From positions 1,672,527,172-1,672,591,171 of the forward strand of contig CM062816.1 in the NCBI GenBank assembly GCA_031772625.1: DNA of 64,000 nt. The letters are read 5' to 3'. The stretch's first letter is position 1, and each line of letters starts with the position of its first letter. The notes under the pieces were generated by a model. It did no database searches. It saw nothing but the letters and a program-made list of their open reading frames with translations, and was not told the origin of the DNA. The stretch comes from Pinus tabuliformis. Its lineage: Eukaryota > Streptophyta > Pinopsida > Pinales > Pinaceae. Made by a program: the position numbers and the translations under genes. Of the stretch, positions 46,571 through 55,795 are shown in pieces.

Positions 46571-47188
46571 AGCCCCTTTACAGCTTGTGCATAATGATTT
46601 ATGTGGTCCACTTCCAGTTGTTTCATTCTCTGGCTACAAGTATTTCTTAACTTTCATTGATGATTTCTCCATATGCACTTGGGTATACTTCTTAAAACTC
46701 AAGAGTGAAGTATTTAACAGGTTCTTGGCCTTTAAGGCCTTTGTTGAGAAACAATTTGAACATCAAATTCTTAAGCTAAGATCTAATAATGGTGCAGAAT
46801 ATGTTAACAACAAATTCATCAACTTTTGCACTGATCATGGAATTCAAATGCAACATATTGCTCCATATACTCCACAACAAAATGGTGTAGCTGAAAGGAA
46901 GAATCGCACCTTAAATGAAATGGCTAATTGTATGCTTCAATCTAAAGGACTTAGTCTTAATTTTTGGGCAGAAGCAATTAATTGTGCAAATTACATAGTA
47001 AATCGCACTCCTACTAAGGTTTTGAAGAATATCACTCCAGAAGAAGCATGGAGCTCAATTAAACCAGATGTATGTCACTTTCTTGTTTTTGGAAGTGAAG
47101 CATGGGCCCATTTCCAGATGAGAAACATAAAGCTTTAGAACCTAAGAGTGAAAAATGTATTTTTGTTGGATATTCTGAAGATGTCAAA
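46548..47188 (+). pseudogene. Copia integrase, frameshifted and catalytically altered
   Basis: The core reads LVHNDLCGPLPVVSF (first D), LKLRSNNGAEYVNNKF and APYTPQQNGVAERKNRTLNE (E). In the second motif the catalytic D of the usual SDNG is N (SNNG), which would inactivate strand transfer. FLVFGSEAWAH and SEKCIFVGYSEDVKGYRL follow, and this last segment is cut in mid-word by the Penelope-like insertion at 47201. It resumes at about 49021 with GYRLITLKSKNVIIRRDVKF. Confidence 0.9.
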
Positions 47189-47200
47189 GGATATAGACTT
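47189..47200 (+). repeat. 12-bp target site duplication (left) of the Penelope-like insertion
   Basis: GGATATAGACTT, repeated exactly at 49021-49032. Removing 47201-49032 restores the copia sequence across the gap. Confidence 0.92.
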
Positions 47201-47202
47201 TG

Positions 47203-47561
47203 TGTGGTTGTGTCTTCCGGATTCATCGCAAGGAGTCTACTTGGTCCCTTGTTCATGCGGAAAGTCATACATAGGGGAAACCGGCCGATCGATATTAACA
47301 AGGATTCAAGAACATGCTGCAGATATTAACCATAACCACTCCAAAACCTCAGCCTTAGCTGAACACTCTAGCAAAACCAATCACCACATTTGCATTGAAG
47401 ACTCCTGTGTCATGGCCAAAATTGAGCATTACCACCACAGGAAATTCAGAGAAGCTATTGAAATAAGGAAACACCCTGATAACCTAAATCGCGATGACGG
47501 TTGGAAGATAAGCGAAAACTGGATTCCCACAATAATAAAGGATTCCGCCACTTCCTAGTCC
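47203..47561 (+). pseudogene. Penelope-like GIY-YIG endonuclease (5'-truncated)
   Basis: The frame reads SSQGVYLVPCSCGKSYIGET, with the GIY-YIG pair (GVY...YIG), then GRSILTRIQEH with the conserved Arg. SALAEHSSKTNHHI and FREAIEIRKHPDNLNRDDGW (with the conserved Glu and NRDDG) follow, and then the ending KISENWIPTI. This domain nicks target DNA for retrotransposition. The segment is open to its natural stop (about 47558), but the RT that should precede it is absent. The frame now begins in copia sequence, so any product would be a chimera. Confidence 0.92.
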
Positions 47562-47659
47562 CCCGTTTCCATTCCCCTTTCATCCCTATGTCCGATCAGT
47601 TTCCCTTACCTTCTTAATGCAATATACCCTTCACCTCATCTAATTAATTTAATCTCCAT

Positions 47660-48530
47660 ATTAAAATTCTATATATATTAAATAAATTTTTTATATCATA
47701 ACAATATCAAATTAATATATATATATCATAATATATTAAATCAAACAATATTCATATAAATAGGTATAAAAAAGAAATATACTAAGCTTTTATATTCAAA
47801 ACATGTAAGTAATTATAACAAAATCATAATACACATTAAATCAATAAATATACATCACAAAACAAAAACATAATATATATTAAATCAAAATATACATATA
47901 TATCATAAAATAATAGATCAATACACCATACATTAATACATTAACATCAATACCAATCAATTTAGATATACAAGGTATAGAGAAATAATCATAACTCACA
48001 ATACATATTAATCAATATACATATATATATTACTAATATATATAAAGAAATAAACATAACTCACCATACATATTAAATCAATATACATATTATTAATTTC
48101 CACAATGAAATTCTATATATATTAAAAAAAAAAAATCATAACAATGTTAAATTAATTTATATATATCATAATATATTAAATCAAACATTATACATATAAA
48201 TAGGTACAAAAAGAAATACGCTAAGCTTTCACATTCAAAGCAATGTAGGTAATTAAAGCAAATATCATAATACACATTAAATCAATAAATATACATCACA
48301 TTATAACAAAACAAAACATAATATTTATTAAATCAAAATATACATATATATCATAAAATATTAGATCAATATATTCATATATTAATACATTAATAACATT
48401 ACCAATCAATATACATACATAGGTATAGAGAAAAATACATATAAAATCAATATACATATATATATCACAAGATAATAAAACAAAGAATAATACACATTAA
48501 AATCAATATATTAAATCAAAACAGAATATA
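47660..48530 (+). repeat. AT-rich tandem duplication, about 444-bp period
   Basis: Two diverged copies begin AAATTCTATATATATTAAA at about 47664 and about 48108. Both contain TATAAATAGGTA.AAAA.GAAATA and the phrase AATACACATTAAATCAATAA in the same order. It lies between the endonuclease ORF and the ribozyme. Confidence 0.85.
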
Positions 48531-48885
48531 TAGTAAATCAAAATATATATATAGAACTTAATACATTAAATCAATTGTAATTAGTCCAATAAACAAAACT
48601 AATTATGTCAAAGCATAGCAAATATGAATAAACATTTATATACAAATCAACTAACATATCCATTCATAACGAAAAATCATGATTAAGTCATAAAAGATTT
48701 AAACATAATACAAATAAATAAAAGGATAAATAATAATATGAATAAAATTTTCATAATTATAAAAAAAAATTCATCCTAAGTCTAATTAATAAACCTCTCT
48801 TATCTAAATCTTGTCGGCCAAGCACTCTCCCTTATCTTCACCTATTTATTCACCATATCCCTTCTCTGACTTCTTCAATCATTCT

Positions 48886-48928
48886 CATCCTGATGATGAA
48901 CCACAGAGGCGGGTTCGAAACGTCGATG
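48886..48928 (+). ncRNA. Hammerhead ribozyme motif (type I-like)
   Basis: Every core element is present. Helix I is CATC (48886-48889) pairing with GATG (48925-48928). The CUGAUGA core is 48890-48896. Helix II is GAACC (48898-48902) pairing with GGTTC (48912-48916) around a 9-base loop. The GAA core is 48917-48919. Helix III is the palindrome ACGU (48920-48923), followed by the cleavage-site C at 48924. A four-base palindromic helix III cannot close on itself, so cleavage would need a dimer, as described for hammerheads in Penelope-like elements. It is placed just upstream of the element's 3' tail. Confidence 0.85.
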
Positions 48929-48943
48929 CACTAAAACAACAGA

Positions 48944-48973
48944 TGCGATGAATCCGGAAGACACAACCACACA
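48944..48973 (-). repeat. 30-bp inverted copy of the element's 5' end
   Basis: Perfect reverse complement of 47201-47230, which at the other end encodes the residues just before GVYLVPC. It is separated from the ribozyme by 15 bases and from the target duplication by 47. Confidence 0.93.
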
Positions 48974-49020
48974 GAATTCCAATCGCAGAAGTCTCAAAAC
49001 CATAATTTTCGACCTATACG

Positions 49021-49032
49021 GGATATAGACTT
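49021..49032 (+). repeat. 12-bp target site duplication (right) of the Penelope-like insertion
   Basis: GGATATAGACTT, identical to 47189-47200. Confidence 0.92.
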
Positions 49033-50900
49033 ATTACACTTAAGTCAAAAAATGTTATCATTAGAAGAGATGTAAAGTTTGTTGAAAATATATTGGCCTA
49101 CGAGCCTAGTTCAATGGATGTGCCACCTCTCTATATTCCTTCTACTTCTGAAGAAATTTCTTCTTCAGATGATGACAGCGAGGATGACAATCCTCACCCA
49201 CCTTCTTAGGATCCCCCTTCAACTCCTTAGCTTCCAAAATGGGTCTGTGCCACTCGAGATGCAACAGGTTCTCTTGTAAGGGATCCTACAGATCAACGAC
49301 GTACACTTTCTCAGTTCGATATAGTCTCTTCTTTACTGGTTCAAGCTTCAACGAGTCATGATCCTGACATCTTTGTAGAAGCTTCAGGCCATCCAGCTTG
49401 GGACACAGTTATGAATGAAGAATATCGTTCATTATTGGCAAATGATACATGGGATCTTGTTCCTCTTCCAAAGGGACGAAAACTTATTAGATGCAAATGG
49501 GTTTACAGAACCAAGTTTGGACCAAATGGAAAAATTGATAAACATAAAGCTCATCTTATTGCTAAGGGTTTTTCACAAGTTGAAAGCATTGACTATATTG
49601 AAACCTTCTCCCCTGTTGCCAAAATGAACTCTATCTGCCTCGTTCTTTCCCTTGCTGCCTCTTTCAAATGGGAAGTCCATGAGATGGATGTTAAATCTGC
49701 CTTCTTGCATGGGGACTTACATGAAGAAATTTATATGGAACAACCTCCTAGCTTTATAAAAAGAGCTTCGGCCTTGTATGTCGGCTTAATAAATCCCTTT
49801 ATGGTCTCAAGCAAGCCCCTCGGGCTTGGTATGCCAAAATGGATGGCTTTCTTTTAGATACTGGCTTTTATAGGTGTCATTCTGACAACACTGTCTACAC
49901 CAAGAAAGTGCGTAAGTCCCTTATCATTTTTTTTCTTTATGTTGATGATCTTATTCTTACTGGTAGTGATCCCAACCTTATAAACCATGTGAAGTCCAAC
50001 CTTAAAAATAAGTTTGAAATGACAGACTTAGGACACTTACATTATTTTCTTGGTCTTCAAGTCTTGCAAACCACGGAAGGTATTTCTCTTTCCCAGTCCA
50101 AGTATGCATGTGATCTTCTACGCCACTTTCACATGGAAGACCATAAGCCAACCCCTTCTCCCTTTCAGTCTAGAGCCAAACTTTCAGTCACTTGTACTTC
50201 CCCTGAAGTTGATGCTACCTTATACCGTCAGCTTGTAGGAAAAATTTTGTATCTGACCCATACCCGTCCTGAAATTTCCTTTGTTGTTGGCCTTATTGCT
50301 CGGTTTATGCAAAACCCACATGAAACTCATTGGAAAGCAGCTAAAGGAATACTTCGTTATGTTCGAGCTACAATTCAGTTTGGGATTCATTACAATGCAA
50401 AAGAATCTCCTATATTGGTTGGTTTCACTGATTCCGATTAGGTTGGTGACCCTGATGATCGGAAGTCTACTATAGGTTATGTCTTCACTCTTGGCTCTGG
50501 ACCTATTACATGGGCTTGTAAGAAACAAAGTGCCATTTCTCTTTCTTCAGCAGAAGCAGAGTATCGTGGTGTCGTAGAAGCTAGTAAGGAAGCCCTGCGA
50601 CTTTGAAAGATCCTGTTAGAGTTTGGTTTTCAACAGCAACATCTGGCTCCACTTTGGTGTGATAATCAAAGTGCCATTCAACTATGCAAAGATCTAGTCC
50701 ATCATCAGCGCAGCAAACACATTGAACTACACATGCACTTCATCATAAATCTCATTCATGACCATGTTCTTGAAGTGCAATATTGTTCAACCGATGATCA
50801 AGTTGCAGACATCTTTGCAAAGGCTCTCATAGAGGCAAAGTTTACTAAACTTCGATTTATGGTTGGAGTTCAGGAAGTTGTCACTAATAGGGGATAGGTT
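49033..50900 (+). pseudogene. Copia reverse transcriptase and RNase H, broken
   Basis: After the linker (49079-49300) the RT frame gives WDLVPLPKGRKLIRCKWVYR, EVHEMDVKSAFLHGDL (catalytic D) and, after a frameshift near 49790, [13 protein letters not shown] and [13 protein letters not shown] (YVDD box). The fold continues through MTDLGHLHYFLGLQV. RNase H follows with LVGFTDSD, a stop at 50439, STIGYVFTLGSGPITWACKK, SLSSAEAEYRG (E), LWCDNQSAI (D) and ADIFAKAL (D). There are at least two stops and one frameshift. RT copies the RNA and RNase H removes it. Confidence 0.9.
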
Positions 50901-50969
50901 CTAATGCGTCCTTCCTTCTACTATTGTGTCATATTTGTACATCCTTCAATCCTATCCCAAGTTGTTCTT

Positions 50970-50978
50970 AAGGGGGGA
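50970..50978 (+). other. Copia polypurine tract
   Basis: AAGGGGGGA directly precedes the 3' LTR start TGTTAGG. Confidence 0.88.
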
Positions 50979-51415
50979 TGTTAGGATATTCCGACACATA
51001 GGATATAGTTAAGTATAACTTGGTCTATTGTAGAGTTAGGTAAAGTGTGTTTCTTTACTATGTACATTTGTAAGTTACAATCCGACGGTCACGATATGTA
51101 GTGATCCGACGGTTCATTCTCTCATCGGTATCACTGACACTTGATCGTGGCTTAACACCCTATTGGTCCATGATCTCTATTTAAGTTGCATGGAGGGTCA
51201 TTTGTAGGGTGACCGTTCATGAGAGAAGCTTATGTAAATTTTCATTCTTTTATTAATAAATTTCCTGAAGTGGCCATGTTGGCTCAGGCCGTGGACTGTT
51301 TCCCTTTTTGACGGTTTTAACCATGTCAATAATATTGGTGTATTGATCTATGATCTGTTTGTGAGCGGTGTCCTTTGGTGTTCTGTCTGAGGAACTTACC
51401 CTGTAAATTCCTACA
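50979..51415 (+). repeat. 3' LTR of + strand copia (437 bp)
   Basis: The same length as the 5' LTR, with about 31 differences by eye. It ends CCTACA before TCTACACTC. Confidence 0.93.
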
Positions 51416-51824
51416 TCTACACTCTAGTCTCAACTAGTTCTTTCTCATAATTGACATGCATGAGTTTCTCATGAGGGAATCTTCAGTTAACTGGAGTAGA
51501 ACTAGTGAATGCATTAGTGCACCAACTGTCTGTTAACTCTCTGTTAGTTCCACAAATAGTTTGGAACTAATTTAACTAAACTTAACTCAATAAACTGAGT
51601 TATCTAATTATAACTCACAATTAAACTCATAATGGACCCCTAAAACTTAGGGAGAACATATACATGACTTCAGAAAGACTTCCAACTTGAAATTCCTATG
51701 CTAATTAAGTTAATTAAACTTAATTAACTATTTACAAGTTGTTATGATAATAGAATTCGATTTTAATTCTCAGTTTAATTCAAGGACAAATTAAACTAGG
51801 ATTTCTTCTTGTCATTTATCAACA
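51416..51824 (-). mobile_element. Proximal part of the minus-strand copia 3' LTR
   Basis: On the minus strand it starts TGTTGATAAATGAC directly after a polypurine stretch GAGAGGGAG (51825-51833). It runs into the right boundary of the + strand copia and continues at 43233 on the other side. Confidence 0.75.
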
Positions 51825-51845
51825 CTCCCTCTCAACAAGAAAGGG

Positions 51846-53330
51846 ATTATCAGCTACCCTGATCCTGTCTCTGTGAAACTCAAATTTTCATCTTGACAAT
51901 GCCTCTGTCAAAATGTCAACATCTTGCTCCTTCGTGGGAATGTACTCTAACAACATAATATGCCTCAATACACAATCTCAGAGATGATGATATCAGATAT
52001 CAATATGCTCGGACCAATCATGAAAACTGGATTTTCAAAGAGTTTGATACAAATATGATTATTGCAGTAAATCACATTTGGATCCATCTGCTAATCAAAC
52101 AAACCAACCAGGATCTTCCTCATCCAGATGGCCTCACATGTTGTCTGACTCGCAGCTATGTGCTCTGCCTCTGCCGAACTGAGTGCAACCGATCTTTGTT
52201 TCTTGTTGTACCAAGAAACAGTCGTTGACCCAATACTGAAGATCCCTAGTGATGTGATTTGCCAATCATATGGACTCCATGCCCAATCTACATCAGTGAA
52301 ACCTTGAAGCTTCACTCCATCTATCCGTCTATACCATAATCCATACTGAGAAGTGCCCTTGAGGTATCTCAACACATGCTTTGTTGCCTTCCAATACAAC
52401 TTGGCAGGCCTAACGATCGCTTGACTAAGCTGGTTAACTGCACATCACATATTCATTCGCTTGTTCACCAAGTACATGAGTGAACCCACAATCTACTTGT
52501 AAACAATAGCTTCCACTACTACCCCTAAAGTAGCACCCTCCTTCCTCTAGTTACCTGCTAGAGGAGTCTCCATGGGTTTGTGGCTCTTCATGTGGAATAT
52601 CCTGAGTATCTCATTGGCATACTTGCCCTGAGACATAAAAAACTCCACATCTCTCTGCCATACCTCCATGCCAAGAAAGTAATGCATGAGCCCCATGTCC
52701 TTCATCTTAAACTCTCTTGCAAGGTCCTCCTTGTAATATTTGATCATCTGATCATCACCTGTCAATATGAGATCATCAACATAAGCTAAAATGATCAACA
52801 ACTTACCTTCCACCACTATGTGGTACAGGTTCGCATCCGCTTTACTCTTTGTGAAGCCCAACCCGGTGAAGTAGCTATATATCCTGGTGTACCAAGCACG
52901 AGGTGCTTGCTTCAGCCCATACAATGCTCTCTTGAGCTGACACACATGCGACTCACGGTCAAAGGTTTCAAAACCTTCAAGCTGCTCTATGTACACCTCT
53001 TCCTCAATCATGCCATTAAGGAAGGTTGTCTTCACATCCATCTGATGTATCTTCCAACCCATCTATGTTGATAGTGCCAATATAGATCTAATTGACGAGT
53101 ACCTTGCAACAGGAGCAAAGGTCTCATCATAGTCAATCCCCTCTACCTGTGAAAAGCCACGGGCCACAAATCTAGCATTATGCTTCTCCACACTACCATC
53201 TACAACTTTCTTTACCTTGTAAAGCCACTGGGAGCTCATCACTGACTTGTCCTCCGGTCTCAGGACCACATCCCAAACATTGTTACGAATTATGGAGTTA
53301 TACTCCTCTACCTTGGCATTAACCTAAACC
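51846..53330 (-). pseudogene. Minus-strand copia RT and RNase H
   Basis: Minus-strand frames 53269-53063 and 53062-52547 encode [60 protein letters not shown] (catalytic D), [27 protein letters not shown] (YVDD box) and [15 protein letters not shown]. 52399-52091 gives RNase H: VKLQGFTDVDWAWSP (D), SLSSAEAEHIAASQ (E), with further degraded motifs (YCNNHICIK, HIDI, LTEAL) down to about 51846. A few stops interrupt it. Closely similar in layout to Tork/Sire-type copia. Confidence 0.88.
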
Positions 53331-54745
53331 GGCTATTGCATTGATTCCTTAAAGGAATATGGCTCTGTCACAAAACATTCACCCATAAGAGCCATGTATC
53401 CAATGTACCTCTCAGGTGACCTCCTTTGCCTACGCTAAGAAGTGGGTGCTCCCACATTCTCCCGTGCATCATCCAACAATCTGTCAGCCTCTCTGGTGCA
53501 CTTGTTTTCCTCTCTGGAAGACTTTGTTTGAGTGGATGTCTCCACTCCAAGATCCTCTGCATATGGTTGCTCCACATCAATCTGAGGCTCCTCAACCTTA
53601 GGAGCTAAAAGATAACCATATGCATGTAGCTCAAGCTCCCTCTCAAGGGAAACTTGCATGGACTTCTCCTCATCGAATCTGACATCCCTGCGAACCATTG
53701 TCATCTTGTTGGTCGGCAAGTACACCCGATAGTTGTGAGGTGTATTAGTGTACCCCACAAATATCCCCAACTTTCGGTCTTCTAAAGCTTCTTCTATGCA
53801 TCTTTGGTCAAATGGCAATATACCAATGACCCAAAAACCCTAAAGTGACCAATATTTGGCCTCTTACCAGAATAAGCCTCCTCTGGTGTGCTCATCTCAA
53901 GTATCTGATGTGGGCCACGGTTCTGAACATAAACTATTATGTTGCATGCGTAAGCCCACAAGTACAGTGGTAGGCCCTGATCATGCAACATTTCCCTCGC
54001 TGCCCCTACTATGCTTATGTTCTTCCTCTCGGCTGCGCCATTCTACTGAGGGTTATGGGGTGTCATCAACTCTCGTTTAATCCTTCCGTTGCACAAAAGT
54101 TATTAAACTCGTTTGAGATATACTCACCACCGTTATCACTCCATAGAGATTTAACCTTCTTACCCGACTCTTTCTCCACCAATGTTTTGAACTCACAAAA
54201 CTTTGTGAAGGCTTGATCCTTTTTCTGCATGAAAAAAATCTAACATTTACGAGAATAGTCATAAAAAAAAAATAACATAATACATGTGTTTGGTTGTGGA
54301 TGTTGTCAAGAATGGTCCACACACATCTGAATGGACTCTCTTTAGAATAGCCTCTGCTCGACTGTCTCTATCGTGAAAGGAAGACTTGGTGTATTTTCCC
54401 AAAGTACACCCCTTGCATGCATCAACTTGCTCAAGCATACCTTTGGGAAGACTGGTAGAGATCTACTGTAATATGTTCAAAGCTCCATGATGCAAGTGGC
54501 CCAATCGCCTATGACACAACTCGCCAACGTCTCATCCCTGCACCCTTTCTGCTTTTGAGCTCAAAGTAGCACACTCCTTTACCTCCAACTTATAGAGATT
54601 CTTCACTTGAATCCTTATCTTCTTTACCTGACTCGTGGTTGTGTGTCGAAGGAATGCCTTTCCTTTCAAGAAGATCACATCAAATCCTCTATCCTCAAGC
54701 ATGGCAACAAATACCAAGTTCTTCTTCAACTCGGGCACATACATA
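53331..54745 (-). pseudogene. Minus-strand copia integrase and downstream linker, broken
   Basis: The order on the minus strand is: MYVPELKKNLVFVAMLEDRG (54744), then integrase pieces VHSDVCGPF (first D) and LWSDNGGEYISNEF (second D) with stops around 54090-54030 that break the expected NGxAERKN box. Next come PLYLWAYACNIIVYVQNRGP (53991) and HFRVFGSLVYCHL, and then IFVGYTNTPHNYRVYLP (53818-53435). A charged linker leads to RT. Integrase inserts the cDNA. At least three interruptions make this copy inactive. Confidence 0.85.
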
Positions 54746-54753
54746 ACATTCTT

Positions 54754-55795
54754 CTAGGTGAGTGGAACCCCATGCTCCCACTGAAAAGTAATTTTTCCCA
54801 ATCCAGTAACACTATACTTCCCATCGTCACCCATCTCGATATGCATCCGGAGATCTTTCTCCTCCAGGTCATTGAATAACTCTTTGTCGCCAGTCATGTG
54901 GAATGAAGCTCCAATGTCTAAGTAGCATACACTTCCCATCATTGATGACACTATGCATGCAATGAGAGAAAATTCCAATTCTAATTGAGAGGCTAAAGCC
55001 TCACCCGTCGCTCCTCCTGAGGACTTCTTATTGGAATTCTTGAGTGGACAATTTGTAGCAAAATGGCCCAGCTCATGGCAGTGAAAGCACTTAACTTTCA
55101 TCGTGTCTTTCTTCTTACCTCCATGATAAGAATCCGATTTGGAATGGGAAGCTTTCCCTTTCCCCTTCTTCGCCTTAATCGCTAAGGCATTGTTCTCTTC
55201 ATCATCAGTCTTTGATGAAGAGCCATCCCTGGTGTTCCTCCTAATCTCCTCCTGCATAAAATCTGACCACAGTCGTTCCAAATCTGACATCTTCTCCCGA
55301 CCATTGACAGAGTCTTGATAACTATTCCAACTCTTTGGGAGTCCTAGAAGAGCAAGATTCACCATATCATCCTCGACAAATGTGATTGCAACACTTCCAA
55401 GTTCACCACGACATTGAGTGAACTTGGTCAAGTATTTTGGAATAGTCTCGCCTTTCTCCATTTTGATTTTTCGAAGTTTGTCCTTCACTGCCAATTTCCT
55501 TTGGTCATTATTGTTCTGATACAAGTCTGTCAATGTTTTCCACATAGCATACAAAGTTTCCTTGCCATGGAGACTCAAGACAATGTGGTCTCGAACTCCC
55601 TCAAGGATTATCTGCCTCACCTTTTCCACACACTTCTTCCATTCGGCCAAATTATGTGCATTCGATGTTGCTGACTTATGAATTTCTTGATCAATGAATT
55701 CCTTCAAGCCATTATCCTCTCGCACAACCTCCATTCTGTCCCTCCAGGCTATAAAATTCGAGGTGGCTTCCAAGGCATATGTTTGGTCAATTTAG
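54754..55795 (-). pseudogene. Minus-strand copia gag and protease start, 5' truncated
   Basis: The open frame reads YALEATSNFIAWRDRMEVV into a UBN2-type gag. It contains LYQNNNDQRKLAVKDKLRKI, FVEDDMVNLALLGLPKSWNS and a zinc knuckle CFHCHELGHFATNC. The protease site is YLDIGASFHMTGDKEL, where DSG has become DIG. The frame is open for about 340 codons but begins in mid-gag near 55795. There unrelated sequence (probably the LTR of the next element) starts, so the 5' LTR and leader were lost or are displaced. Confidence 0.88.

Larger units (their letters stand above)
47201..49020 (+). mobile_element. 5'-truncated Penelope-like element (1,820 bp)
   Basis: The insertion is bounded by a 12-bp direct duplication. 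It contains a GIY-YIG endonuclease ORF (47203-47558), an AT-rich region with a ~444-bp tandem duplication (about 47660-48530), a hammerhead ribozyme motif (48886-48928) and a 47-bp tail. The RT part is missing, so it is truncated at the 5' side. Its first 30 bases are the perfect reverse complement of 48944-48973. Penelope-like elements with GIY-YIG are known in conifers. This one is inside a copia element in the same orientation. Confidence 0.9.
43234..51415 (+). mobile_element. Ty1/copia retrotransposon with both LTRs, split by a Penelope-like insertion
   Basis: Two 437-bp LTRs (43234-43670 and 50979-51415) begin TGTTAGGATATTCC and end AATTCCTACA. Between them lie a PBS, a long leader, gag, protease, integrase, RT, RNase H and a polypurine tract in copia order. 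By eye the LTRs differ at about 31 positions (around 7%), so the insertion is old. Flanking bases are CCTGC (left) and TCTAC (right), possibly a decayed 5-bp target duplication with two transitions. A 1.8-kb Penelope-like element sits between integrase and RT. Confidence 0.93.

Noticed and set aside
47148..47558. A single fused copia-endonuclease gene
   Set aside because: The first ~18 codons are copia sequence in a non-coding frame. The fusion is created by the insertion, as shown by the 12-bp target duplication.
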